Positions 1 through 10,557 of a DNA stretch of 64,000 bases are shown here, one piece after another. Within the stretch, counting starts at the first letter, position 1, and each line of letters opens with the position of its first letter. The stretch comes from Pinus tabuliformis (Eukaryota; Streptophyta; Pinopsida; Pinales; Pinaceae): contig CM062815.1 in NCBI GenBank assembly GCA_031772625.1, positions 117,746,989 through 117,810,988 on the forward strand, in the 5' to 3' direction. Position numbers and translations under genes: made by a program. The notes beneath the pieces were generated by a model. That model was not told the DNA's origin and ran no database searches. It saw nothing but the letters and a program-made list of their open reading frames with translations.

Positions 1-240
1 TCATCTACAAGGACAATTTCTAGGTTAGTTTCTTTCTCTACCAGATTATGGAGTACTTCTTTGTAACCAGTGAACATTTCTTAAGGCACCACTATCAATA
101 AGCCAAATTCCTATTGAGTCTGAAGGAGCGGAGGTAAATAGAACAGCTGGTAGATAATATTCAGCCTGCTTATTGTTAACAGTGTTAGATTCATACCTGG
201 AATTTCTAGCCTTCTTGAATGGTTTCCCTCTTCCTTGATT
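1..240 (-). pseudogene. Copia protease start (partial)
   Basis: Downstream of the zinc knuckle a lysine/glycine-rich linker leads into WLIDSGA, the aspartic protease active-site motif (DSGA encoded at 86-97). The expected serine after DSGA is leucine. About ten codons later the homology moves to another frame (VLHNLVEKETN-like), so there is an indel. The domain continues beyond the left edge of the window. Confidence 0.75.
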
Positions 241-339
241 TCCAGCATTTCTTTTACCTTTGTTATTGAATTTTCCATTCCTTTGATTACCATGAGAGGG
301 ATTTTGATCATCGTCACGGTGAGAGTCCTTTCTATCAGG

Positions 340-1083
340 ACATTCCCTTGCATAGTGACTTGCTTTATTGCAAATGAAACATCATCCTTTTCTTCCATCC
401 TTAGGTCCAACCTTTATTTTCGATTTAGACCCAGAATTATTTCTTTTCTTAGCATGAGAATAAAAAGCAGCAGGAGGACCTTTAGGCAAGGGCATTTCTT
501 ACTCTTCTACCCTTGTTTCTTCTTGAATGCATCTAGCCATTAATTCCTCGAAACCAAGAATTACATTATTGTTCAAAAGAGTAGTCTTGAACACATACCA
601 TTCGGATGGTAATCCTCCAAGAGTTGTGAGTGCCATTTCTCTGTCAGTAATAGTCTTCCCAATAGATAGGAGATTGTTCTTGATCTCGGTGATTCTTAAG
701 AAGTACGCTTGCATAGTCTCATCTTTACCCTTCTTGATTTCCCTCAGCTTATTTATAAGAAACAAAACTTGATTTGCATCATTAACTTTAAATAAACTCA
801 CCAGTCTATCGTAGATTTCCTTGGAGGTGTCTAGATCAGAGATGTAGGCTACCAAGCGCTTTTCGATAGAGTCCCAGATCATCTTCTTCGCTTTAATTTC
901 TCCGTTCTTCCATTAGTTCCTGGCAGCAGGAAGTGCATTTGATGGAGGCTCAACAATATTGCCTCTCACATGATCCAACACTCCTTGATCCTCAAGGGTT
1001 AGATCGATAGACATCTTCCATCCATGATAGTCAGCTTTCTCATGGAGCTTGTCTTCGGCAGGAAAGAGTGTTGAGGACACCAT
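340..1083 (-). pseudogene. Copia gag polyprotein (UBN2-type gag plus zinc knuckle)
   Basis: The reading frame starts at ATG 1083-1081, about 80 bases after the primer site, and stays in one frame through the zinc knuckle. The middle (499-882) is a typical copia gag with YDRLVSLF and GLPSEWYVFKTTL motifs. The nucleocapsid knuckle CFICNKASHYARECP (340-381) keeps the CX2CX4HX4C spacing, with the usual GH replaced by SH. Three stops break the frame: near 915, at 499-501, and directly before the knuckle. In an active element this part would form the virus-like particle and bind the genomic RNA. Identification is by motif and by position after the primer site. Confidence 0.85.
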
Positions 1084-1160
1084 CGTTCTTTTAGGATAGC
1101 CTTGCCAATCTTCTCTTCAGTGATTGCTCTTGCTCTTGCTCGGGCTTTGTCTTCACCTCA

Positions 1161-1172
1161 GCTCTAATACCA
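1161..1172 (-). other. Primer-binding site of C1 (initiator tRNA-Met type)
   Basis: On the minus strand it reads TGGTATTAGAGC, one mismatch from the plant copia primer site TGGTATCAGAGC, and it lies immediately next to the LTR end. Confidence 0.8.
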
Positions 1173-1277
1173 TGTTAAGTTATGGTATGTTCTATGCTTA
1201 TAACAGTTTACTTCTTTTTCTTATTATATTCTGCAGATTAGCAATCACATGTACATAAAGTAAAGTGCAGATAGAAC
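1173..1277 (-). repeat. C1 LTR, segment 1 (split by A1)
   Basis: Begins TGTTAAG next to the primer site. It is cut after 105 bases by A1, which duplicated AGAAC (1273-1277). Confidence 0.8.
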
Positions 1278-2312
1278 TGTTATAGACATTTTTGGGCACT
1301 GCAACCCCAATCATACATGTCCATAAACTAAGGGCTCCTAAGTCCATAAAAGTGTTGTTCCATACCATAAAAGAACAAGGTCAGTTGATTACATCATCTC
1401 CCAGAAGTTCTCCACAGGAATCTGCTCAGAACTGGTCAAAACTGGACCATACAGGTTGCTCAGTGCTAAGGGTGCAATGCATCCCACCTGCCCAGTGTAA
1501 AGGGTGCGATGCATACTGAAAAGCCCTTCTGTAGGGTGCGATGGGCGGGAGGGGACAAATGGTAGAGACAGTTTGCGAGGTGGATGATCACAGAATCTTC
1601 CAGAAACTTCTCCTATGACACTTGCCTCTCTGAATTTGCCCAAGGATGAGTAAGAGATCATCAATCTCCAAGTGGAATCAAGAACTATCAGAGAGAGGAC
1701 ACTAATCAAAATCCCAGAAGCTGACTCACCCCCCTGCAATCATCTATATATAGATCCCTCATCCCAGAGATCCGGAGGCTGGAATTTTGTATCTTGTAAG
1801 GAAGTGTTGTTGGTTTCTTGTTGGAATATCATAGTGTTGGGTGATCTGAGCTTTTCATGAGGTGAAAGAAGGGTTTTCATGCTGGAGGATGACGTTGGGT
1901 CAGAACAATTGGTTGTAATCCTCTTTGCTATTCTTGATATTAATAAAGCTATTCAAGTTTTCCTCCACATTCTTGTATGTTTGATGATATATGCATTTGT
2001 GGGGTCAATATACATCTGGTCCCATATTGTTTATGATTGTAGATCCATGTTCTTCGATAGTATTATGCTGCTTTGATTCCATAGGTGCTCTTTGAAGCCG
2101 GGTAGATGAAGGAGAAGCGGCAAGGATTTGTCAGAAGGGAGAGGAACCGAGCAAGGAACCAAGCGCAAGACTGAGGTTGGTGTCCTTCATTCCACTCTTA
2201 TCTACTTCTCATAAAGGAAAATGAAAGTAGTTTTAGTTTGTTTGTTTCTAAGATAGCTACCAGTCTTAGTGGGACTAGCAGCTCTGAGTGGACACTAGAT
2301 TTCCCGATAACA
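1278..2312 (+). repeat. A1 5' LTR
   Basis: It is 1,035 bp long, TGTTATAGA to CCCGATAACA. A TATATATA box at 1745-1752 and an AATAAA signal at 1942-1947 mark likely transcription start and polyadenylation regions. It keeps 32 bp (around 1470-1505) that the 3' LTR lacks. Confidence 0.92.
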
Positions 2313-2315
2313 AAA

Positions 2316-2333
2316 TGGCGACTCCACTGGGGA
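2316..2333 (+). other. A1 primer-binding site
   Basis: The 18-mer TGGCGACTCCACTGGGGA lies three bases inside the LTR. The identical site is at 35371-35388 on the minus strand in A2. It is not the initiator-Met type used by the other LTR elements here. A tRNA-Arg primer, as reported for Tat/Ogre elements, is possible but not verified. Confidence 0.8.
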
Positions 2334-4055
2334 GCGAATAGATTGTTTGTTTGTCTATATTTGTTTGTTTTATAAACTTACAGACATAGCCTAAAGTCAA
2401 GCCAGCTAGCCTTCGAACTGCATTTGCTATGCAAGTGCAAAGTAGATCAATGCTGCTTCAGTCTATCTCCGGGTTTTGTTTATAAACTGAACAATCGATT
2501 TGCAAACTTTCTAATTGCCCTAGTGGTGGCTCTAGTAACCTCATTAGATCAACCCCTGTGATTTCTATTTACTGTACATCACTTGCCCGACCTAAATCCC
2601 TGAACTGAGCTGCAAACTGTGACCCGGAACCCAGTTGAAGTCTCGTCCCTAGACCATCGCACCTTTTACTCTTGGGAATCTGGATGCATCACACTTCCCG
2701 TGTGTAGTAGGTGCACTACATCGCACTTTCCCTGTGTTACAGGTGCGCTGATCAGACAAGACCTCTTCTGCTCTCAGATTTTGGTTTCTGTGTTCACTCT
2801 CTTCAGCTCTATTCAGGAGTTTTGTTGTCTGTGATTAGTATACCACTGTCGAAACCCCCTTCCTTTCCATCATTCCACCTCCATTGTGCAAAGAACTGTG
2901 AATGTTTTTATGTATTTTCCGCCATTTTCAGTTCTCTTTTACAAAGTAGTAGCATAGTCGAACTGTCGTCTTTTGATTTGAAAGTGTCGCAAGTGTCGTT
3001 TTCAGTCAAAGAAAAGAATTCTATTGTTCTTGATGGTCGATTATACAGTTACTCTTGTATTTGATTTGAATTAGTAGTTTTTCAAGTGTCGAAAGCAATT
3101 TTCAATTCAAAATAGTAAAGTGTCATCATTATCTTCCTTTCGTTTTTGAAGAGAAATTTGTTAGTACTGTCGCTTTGAAAAGATAATTCAGATTTGTACT
3201 TAGCATTCTTCTTGTCATTCACACATTAAGAAAGATGAAAACAAATACATGCATGTGCATTTGCATTTAGACTGCTTGTTGGTTTGATTTAGGACAGTGC
3301 ATCTAGTGTGTGCTCTCTGCTCTATGTTGAAAGAATATCATCTCTCTTTCTTTAGTAGCTAGGATTTTCATTGCAAAAAGAAGATTAAACGATTGTTTAT
3401 CATCTTAGATTGCATTTTAGGAATTGTACATCTACATCACGCGGTGAACCTGAAAGGAAAATTTCTTAAGAAAGATCAACTGTAAAATAAATTTAATGAA
3501 TCTAAAAACGCTTTGGAACCTAACGCACAACATCTAGAAGTCTAGGCTAGAGACGTATTCCGGCGTCGTAAAGCCTGGTAACTGTTGTTTCCATTGTTGG
3601 TTGGGTGATTCCTCCTCTTTGAGACGACAAGTGCCAGTACGGACTTGTGCTCCCACGTACCGTTGAGTATATATTGGGAGACCACAATAAGCTATATCCT
3701 TTATCCATAGGAAGCCGTGTTTGCCGCCCTATCGATCGCAATGCACTGAACACAACATTCGGGAAGATTAATTGCTGTACCGTAAAAAGTATTCTGCAGT
3801 TTTGCGATTGGTTTGGTAATCCCTCTGTCTAGATTTCTAGAGTAGTCTCTTTCATTCCTTTTCAGACTCCTTAAAGGAAAAGGTCCATCTGAGCACTTGT
3901 CACTTCAGGCTCATTAAAAATCGAAGGCGACTAGAGTCATATTTTGTTTTTTCTCGAATCTTAAAAATTGAAAAAACAAGTTGTGTCAAAGCATCTAAAA
4001 TTTATTTTAATCAGAATAATATCACCATTCCCGCGTTGGTCTTAGGTTGAGGAAA
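2334..4055 (+). other. A1 leader (5' untranslated region)
   Basis: 1.7 kb between primer site and gag start with no long reading frame. A block at 3541-3800 is conserved in the A2 leader (about 34000-34200). It includes a short reading frame containing LSIGSRVCRPIDRNALNT (A2: LSIGSRVGRPTDRNAVNT). Three stem-loops at 3857-3979 lie just upstream of the gag ATG. Confidence 0.6.
3857..3979 (+). other. Three stem-loops before A1 gag
   Basis: Stem 1 pairs CCTTTTC (3857) with GAAAAGG (ends 3883) around a loop containing GACTCCTTAAA. Stem 2 pairs CTTC with GAAG around GGCTCATTAAAA (about 3898-3931). Stem 3 pairs TTGTTTTTTC (3944-3953) perfectly with GAAAAAACAA (3970-3979) around TCGAATCTTAAAAATT. 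A2 keeps stem 3 as GCTTTTTC/GAAAAAGC (33774-33781 and 33798-33805), where a T-A pair is replaced by C-G. They could be packaging or translation elements of the genomic RNA. Confidence 0.65.
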
Positions 4056-5616
4056 ATGGAGTCCACCAACCAAGGATTTCCCCTTGGGGGAAATCCTAGT
4101 CCTTTCTCCTCTTGGGGAGATGTTGGTGCACCTCATATGGCCACATTGTCACTTCCAGGATTGACGATTGGCTTGCCAATATGGCTCTTCTCGACCTTCG
4201 TCGTTCAGAACACCGTGATTCCTGAGCAATCAAGTCAGCAACTGGATGATACTAAAGTTACCCCCAAACCTTCTACTTCATCCGATTCTCCCTCTCCTCC
4301 TTCCTCTTCGCTTGATAAAGCTGGTAAGGCCAAAAATCAAGTAACTAAGAAGGAGAAGAAGGGGAAGGAGAAGAAAGAGAAGAAGAAGAAGGAGCCAAAG
4401 GCGAAAAGGGGTAACCAGGCATCGTCTAGTGAAAATCCACACACTGCACCATCCAAGCCTAAATCTCCATGTGTCATTTGCAAAGGAGACCACTATCATC
4501 GAGATTGTCCTTGCATCCCTCGGATCTTAAGGGACTGGTCTCCTCGTTTGCACAACCCGGTGTCATCAACCTCTGAAGACCATGTTGAAAGTACACCATC
4601 AACTAGTGAGAACGAAGCATTTGGACAAAAAAGGAAATGTAAATTTCCTTGTAAATTATGTGAAGGCGATCACGCCGTCCACCGTTGTCCCTTCCTAGAC
4701 GAAGCTAAAAGAGTTTTGGATAACCATCCGGCTTCCTCCTGGATACAAGAAACTCTTGCTGAGTCCATTGCTAGTTGAAAATCTGACCGACACGCCATTG
4801 TGGTCGGTCGAAGCATTTGTCATTGAAGATAAACCTGTTGAATCCATACCAGACAAAAGTCAAAAGGTTGAGGCGGCAGTCGACCCAGTCTTGTCTTCGG
4901 AAGGTCTATCTTCAGATGACACAATCACCGAAGAGAATGAGAATGACACCGTCCAAATTCTTTTCGTAAACACAGACTCCGATGAACATGGAGGTAGTCT
5001 ACCCGTTCCTTTACCGCAGGAAGGAAGTTCATTAGAGTCATATCCAACCGTCTATTCGGTCCCACCTCCAAGCAACCTAGTCGTTTCTTTCGATTGGAAT
5101 CTACTAGGCAGACCCCGGGTACCGGCCAATGTACCATTCTGAATCATTGTACAAGCTTACAAAATGATCATGGTTGGTACCATCATAAATGAAGGGGCTT
5201 CTATGAGTATCCTTTCCTCAATTTCTTGGGAAGCGCTTGGTTCGCCATTGCTTTTGCCTGAGATGAGAAATCTGATAGGCTTCGACAAAGGAACCAGTCG
5301 ACCATTAGGGATGCTTCCCAATGTGCCCATAACGTAGAGAAGGAAAACTGTTTACATGAACGTAATGGTAGTCCGAGGACCTCTAGATTATAATCTACTC
5401 CTTGGGCGTGACTATATTTATTGCATGGGAGCCATTGTCTCCTCACTCTTTAGAGTAATGTGTTTTCCGCATGAAGGCCGAGTGGTCAAGCTCGTAGACC
5501 AGCTTTCGTTCCCCGGCTCACACATAGCAAATAGTCAAATGCCATCCCTAAATGGTCTTTTCACGCAAGGAATGTCTCATCAATCTCCAGTCCGTCCACC
5601 TGAAGAGCGCGAGTGA
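4056..5616 (+). pseudogene. A1 gag-like/retropepsin-like protein
   Basis: Starts at ATG 4056 (MESTNQGFPLGG). Order: a proline/serine-rich N-terminus, a lysine/glutamate tract (about residues 100-120), a knuckle CVICKGDHYHRDC, a second knuckle CKLCEGDHAVHRC, an acidic linker, then a retropepsin-like domain with INEGASMSIL and NLLLGRDYIYCMG. The catalytic triplet, normally D-S/T-G, reads N-E-G here and D-E-G in A2. A frameshift near 4750 and stops near 5141 and 5335 break the frame. It would act as RNA-binding structural protein of the element. The presence of protease-like sequence without polymerase is a family feature, since A2 matches it throughout. Confidence 0.85.
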
Positions 5617-8003
5617 TTCGGGAGGACATGACTGAAACCCAGGGGGCATGCACCCTGGTCTGTTTCGGCAGGAAAACCTTGGGTATAGGGTAGGTTTCCG
5701 CGGAGGATATATGACTAGTCTGACACACCTGTCCGTTTAGGAAAATGGGATTAGACTGGAATAAGATTCCCTCGTCAAAGTTATGTGGGTGGAGGCGACC
5801 GCGCCACTCACCTTTGTCTATTTCGGTAGACATCGCCAAGGAAGCATTTTGTCTACAACGTAGATGGGGAGCTTTCATATGGTAACCTGGAAACTTTTCA
5901 CTATACCTGGGGGCATGCAAACATTTTTGCAAGCAAGCGAAGAGCGACCATTTATTTCCATAGTTTGTAGTTTCTCAACCCTTTAAACTCGTAGGATTGG
6001 TCGTTCCTAACTTGCATAAAGAAAGGATCCGGGGCAAAGCTTTGAAAGGTGCAAGCTCCATAAAAAATGGCATCTTAGATGAGATATCCTTATTATACGA
6101 CTGGCACGAGCAATTTTTATGTGGAGTTCAAGCTCGTTAAAAATTAAACATAAGCAATGAGCAAACATTCCCCCAAAGTTTAAGCTCATTAAAAAATGAA
6201 CCAATTTCCGGTAAATAACCATTGTGAATGCCTTATCATCAGCTTTTGAGCCCTGGTCATGTTCTCATCATCATCTCCACTCTGTTTTAGCCGATCATTC
6301 ACCTCCATTTGATTGTTTACCCCTTTTTGAGGAACAATTGGGAAGAGTGATCCTGTTAGCCATCCTTGTGACACTGCCGTGACTGGAAAATTCCAAACCT
6401 TACCTGGAACCAGCTGCTACCTAAAATTATCACTCGTTCCTCAAAAACGAGTCTCCTTTAAGCTCTTTTCACATGACTCGTAAAATATGAAAAGATTGCC
6501 GAGCGATTGGCCTCTCCAGCTCATTAAAGCGACCAGAAGTGCTATCCCTCCTCTAGATTTTAATCTTTTTGGACCTGAGGGATTATTACACAGAAAGATC
6601 GAGCGCTTGTCTTGTTCGGCTCGTTAAAATTATCGAAAATTCATCCCTTTCGTATTATTTTATACTTTTTTGGACTTAAGGGATTATATGAAGAAAAAGG
6701 ATTATTGGAGTTTCCTTTATGTCCCTTTCAGACTCTCTAAAATTGAAAAGGACCAAGTTATCTTTGTCGTTAAACTCATTAAAACCGAATAGCGACAAAC
6801 TTGTCCATACAGACAAGAACGAGTTTCACTGTTGCTAGGCTCGTTAAAATATAGCGACGGGTTTGCCCGAAGGGAAAATTATAGAACAAGCATATGTTAT
6901 CCTCCTCAAGCTTGACAAAAATAAAGAGGTACTGGTCAGCAATGACTGGGGAAAAATTGGGAAGAAAACTTGAAGAAACTTTATTGGTAGCAAGTCGCTC
7001 TTGAACATGACACTTTCACTCCGCATCCGAGTCGGGTTGGGTTGTTTCATTCACTAGTCATATCACCATTGGTCCATCACACCATCCATATTTGGGGTTA
7101 ACGCTATCAATCCATGTCAGTGTCGCCGGTATGTTCAAGAGAAGTCGCTTAGAGAATTCACCTGTGTCTCATCTGCTGCAATACATTCACGCTCCATTCT
7201 TTCATGACCGCCACCCTGAACCCTATATCATTAGATCGTTTTCACCTCCAAAATCATTTACTCCATTCTGTGTCGTAGATGTGGGATTCATTAAGGCCCT
7301 CCTACGGCGGGTCACTTCTTGTCGACATTAGCTCATTATCCAAGAAGTCGACTTAGGAACAACCCTTTCAGTACTTTGAAGCTTGCATGCCTCAATGGCA
7401 AGTTTCTCACTTCCGGCGACAGGTTTACATCAATGGCCTTCGACCGAAAGATTTTGCACGGTGTTCGATGCCAAGTCCCTTATTCAAACCACACGAATTG
7501 TACTATAGTACCTTGAGGGTCATCATCATTATCGGTGATTCCTCTCGCGCCTGTTAACAACTTACATCATTGGCTGGTAATCAGGTGATGTCTTTCCATG
7601 TTTGACCCTAGAACATCTTTCACATGGATCAACTTGTACTCCGAGTGAATATTGAACAAGTTTGAAGACCCCGGATCTAGTTTCATCCATTCGGGCTGTG
7701 ATATATTTAGGAAAATAAAGACATCAAATGTACATTGTTGTCGCACAGATGATCATCTGAATCAAAGGATGATGACTCTATCAGAATCATTCGTCTCCCG
7801 CACAGACGATTGTCTGTCTTATGTACATGAAAATGAATTTATAAAGCTGAGCATGGGAATGCCCGCCTCAGCTAGATCATGAAAAATACTATGAAGATAA
7901 TGTATTGTGTTGTATCTTATTATAGGTCGCCTTCCAGCTCGAAAAAACTTCGGATCCTCATGATAAAGCATTTCACCCGACATCAAAAGATTAATGACCT
8001 CAT
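5617..8003 (+). other. A1 3' non-coding region with stem-loop array
   Basis: 2.4 kb without coding potential. Between about 6115 and 6860 a motif close to GCTCGTTAAAA recurs (6132, 6183, 6474, 6519, 6619, 6774, 6839), mostly in hairpin loops. Near the polypurine tract lie further inverted repeats: CAGATGATCATCTG (7746-7759, perfect palindrome) and ACAGAC/GTCTGT (7802-7817). Corresponding hairpins are recognisable in A2. Confidence 0.65.
6465..6858 (+). other. Core of the CTCGTTAAAA stem-loop array in A1
   Basis: Clear stems: CTTTTCA/TGAAAAG (6465-6494); ATCCCTC/GAGGGAT (6544-6583); ATCCCTT/AAGGGAT (6643-6684); GTCCCTTTCA/TGAAAAGGAC with one mismatch (6721-6753); TTTGTCG/CGACAAA (6763-6799); CTTGTC/GACAAG (6800-6817); GTTGCTA/TAGCGAC (6831-6858). 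A2 has ATCGCTA/TAGCGAT for the last stem, so the outer pair changed from G-C to A-T and an inner T-G became C-G. Loops typically carry (G/A)(A/G)CTC(G/A)TTAAAA or a close variant. Confidence 0.7.
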
Positions 8004-8018
8004 GCTTTAGGGGGCGAC
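8004..8018 (+). other. A1 polypurine tract
   Basis: GCTTTAGGGGGCGAC lies immediately before the 3' LTR. A2 has the related CTTTAGGGGAAAC in the same place, on the minus strand. Confidence 0.7.
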
Positions 8019-9021
8019 TGTTATAGACATTTTTGGGCATTGCAACCCCAATCATACATGTCCATAAACTAAGGGCTCCTAAGTCCCTAAAAGTGTTGTT
8101 CCATACCCTAAAAGAACAAGGTCAGTTGATTACATCATCTCCCAGAAGTTCTCCACAGGAAACTGCTCAGAACTGGTCAAAACTAGACCATACAGGTTGC
8201 TCAGTGCTAAGGGTGCGATGCATACTAAAAATCCCTTCTGTAGGGTAAGATGGGTGAGAGGGGACAAATGGTAGAGACAGTTTGCAAGGTGGATGATCAC
8301 AGAATGTTCCAAAAACTTCTCCTATGACACTTGCCTCTCTGAATTCGCCCAGGGATGAGTAAGAGATCACCAATCTCCAAGTGGAATCAAGAACTATCAG
8401 AGAGAGGACACTAATCAAAATCCCAGAAGCTGACTCACCCCCTTGCAATCATCTATATATAGATCCCTCATCTCAGAGATTCAGAGGCTGGAATTTTGTA
8501 TCTTGTAAGGAAGTGTTGTTGGTTTCTTGTTGGAATATCATAGTGTTGGGTGATCTAAGCTTTTCATGAGGTGAAAGAAGGGCTTTCATGCTGGAGGATG
8601 ATGCTAGGTCAGAACAATTGGTTGTAATCCTCTTTGCTATTCTTGATATTAATAAAGCTATTCAAGTTTTCCTCCACATTCTTGTATGTTTGATGATATA
8701 TGCATTTGTGTGGTCAATATACATCTGGTCCTATATTGTTTATGATTGTAGATCCCTGTTCTTCGATAGTATTATGCTGCTTTGATTCCATAGGTGCTCT
8801 TTGAAGTCGGGTAGACGAAGGAGAAGCAGCAAGGATCTGTCAAAAGGGAGAGGAACCGAGAAAGGAACCAAGCGCAAGACTGAGGTTGGTGTCCTTCATT
8901 CCACTCTTATCTACTTCTCATAAAGGAAAACGAAAGTAGTTTTAGTTTGTTTGTTTCTAAGATAGCTACCAGTCTTAGTGGGACTAGTAGCTCCGAGTGG
9001 ACACTAGATTTCCCGATAACA
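8019..9021 (+). repeat. A1 3' LTR
   Basis: It is 1,003 bp long and closely similar to the 5' LTR. It lacks 32 bp lying between two copies of AAGGGTGC(A/G)ATGCAT, consistent with deletion by slippage between short direct repeats. A TATATATA box is at 8454-8461. It is followed by the target duplication AGAAC (9022-9026). Confidence 0.92.
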
Positions 9022-9026
9022 AGAAC

Positions 9027-9972
9027 ATTAAATGATCGACAGAAAACAAGACAAGACAAGAGACACAAGATGTGGCGGCTAGCCAGGGACAAACCCCACA
9101 ATGTGTGGGGAAAACCTTTGATCAAGTCTTCTTTTATCTTCAATAATTCAGCAGAGAGAAATAGTACAATAAATCTGATTCATATCAGTAGTAGCAAACC
9201 CTAGATCAACAGCATCAGCATTAGCGGCTTCATTATCAAACTAGGGCAGATGATATCTCACAAACCGACCGTCGGATTGGCTTGATTCCACCACAAAAAG
9301 TTGTGGCTTCCAGAGGAGGTTCAGATAAACCTACAACGCAGTTTAGATGAGGAGATATACTAGTCCACATAGGTCAATCTTTACTTCTACAGTTGCAGCT
9401 TCAGTTTCGGCAGCTTCTAGCTTCAAACTAGGGCAGTCGATATATTACAAATCGTTAGTCGGATTGAATTGATTCCACCACCAAAAGTTGTGGATTTTAG
9501 AGGAGATCCAGATGGACCTACAACACAGTTCAGATGAGGAGATCTGATGGTCAACGTTGGTCAAACTTTGGATCTGCAGTTTCAGCTTCAGGTTCAACAG
9601 CTTCCAGCTTCACATGTGAGAGAGAGAGACCCTTTTTTGTGCACTAGAGAAGAGACTATTTTCTGCGCAGTAGAGAGAGAGAGATGTGATGAGATGAGTG
9701 AGTCCAAATGAGGAAAATTCCTCCTATATTTATACACAATGTTGGTGTTTGAATAGATGCGACTGTTGGGCTTCTGAACCTACATGAGTTGTAGGTTGAC
9801 TTGATAATAATTCCATAATCAAAATAAATTCATATCTCCATGAATACTTATCAGAATTGGATGAGCTTTATATTAATCCTACACCTCTGGACGAGAGGAA
9901 TCTAATAAAAATATTATTAGCCATGAATAAGATGACCCACATGAAGTTTTTTCCTAGTTGCCAATTTTAACA
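9027..9972 (-). repeat. C1 LTR, segment 2
   Basis: Resumes directly after the duplicated AGAAC (9022-9026) and ends in TTAACA at 9972, the inverted match of the TGTTAA start. On the minus strand a TATAAATA box lies near 9722-9740. The LTR also holds GA-rich stretches near 9618 and 9670. Confidence 0.75.
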
Positions 9973-10149
9973 TGAACTCATCATCAAGCTAAAATAGCAT
10001 AACATGCTAAAGAAAACACGCTTGTTGCAAATAAGTGATTTGTACATGACTTCACTTTACAAAGTACCCAAATGGGAATATACAACAAGTAATTACAATT
10101 TTACAAAGCAAGCTAACTGTACAAAATAGTCTACCCATTCTTTTCCTAA

Positions 10150-10552
10150 CCAAGCTTATGGGTTCTCTTTCTACACCCGCTCTACTTCAAAGGCTACTTC
10201 GAGAACTACATCAGTTTCCACTTTGCCACATGTCGCTTCCCTTGTAAGGGATCACATGACCTCTTTGTCCTTCTTGGGACGAAGTTTCGGATGGAGTTTC
10301 CAACACTTTTCAATCTGGTGCCCATTCATGCTACAATGGGTACAAAAATGCTTATGCTTGCCCATCGACAAGGAAGTCTTCATACTTGGGAGAGGTTCCT
10401 CATATCTTGTCCCAAGGATTTGATCCATTTTTTACCACTGCCTTATGTTGCTCACACTCAGCCATACAATGGTCAGATGCATCACAAAATGTATAAGGAA
10501 ACATTTCCCATAAATGATCAAAATCACCAGCATTTATAGAATCCTCGTGATG
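10150..10552 (-). pseudogene. G3 protein, C-terminal part with zinc knuckle
   Basis: Continues the frame of 13438-14167 once G5 and one copy of its CTTAT duplication are removed. It holds CTHCSMNGHQIEKCWKLHP, a CX2CX4HX4C knuckle of the kind found in plant retroelement gag proteins, followed by a lysine-rich end. One stop interrupts it before the knuckle. 9973-10150 looks like 3' untranslated sequence of the same unit. Confidence 0.6.
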
Positions 10553-10557
10553 CTTAT

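Larger units (their letters stand above)
1278..9021 (+). mobile_element. Non-autonomous gypsy-like LTR retrotransposon A1
   Basis: A complete element with two LTRs (1278-2312 and 8019-9021), an exact 5-bp target duplication AGAAC, a primer site at 2316-2333, a polypurine tract at 8004-8018, and one coding region (4056-5616). The coding region holds two zinc knuckles and a retropepsin-like domain. Nothing in the 5.7-kb interior resembles reverse transcriptase, RNase H or integrase, so transposition would need enzymes in trans. The LTR starts TGTTATAGACATT, shared with A2, where the other end reads AATGTCTATAACA on the opposite strand. It is inserted in the LTR of C1 and is therefore younger than C1. 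Confidence 0.9.
1..9972 (-). mobile_element. Ty1-copia LTR retrotransposon C1 (5' part; interrupted by A1)
   Basis: Read on the minus strand, this element has an LTR (1173-1277 plus 9027-9972 once A1 is removed, about 1.05 kb), a primer site at 1161-1172, then gag and the start of protease running off the window at base 1. The LTR ends are TGTTAA and TTAACA, a normal copia pattern. The other LTR, reverse transcriptase and integrase lie outside the window, so its target duplication cannot be tested. It abuts the gag-like reading frame of G3 at 9973, so it was probably inserted into that element. The copy is dead: gag has three in-frame stops and the protease start is frameshifted. Confidence 0.85.

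Noticed and set aside
2316..2333. Fragment of a tRNA gene
   Set aside because: Only 18 bases match a tRNA 3' end type and they sit next to an LTR, so this is a primer-binding site. No cloverleaf is present here or elsewhere that I could see.
3547..3832. Short plus- and minus-strand frames in the A1 leader as independent genes
   Set aside because: Too short and broken between copies; kept only as a possible upstream frame in the findings.
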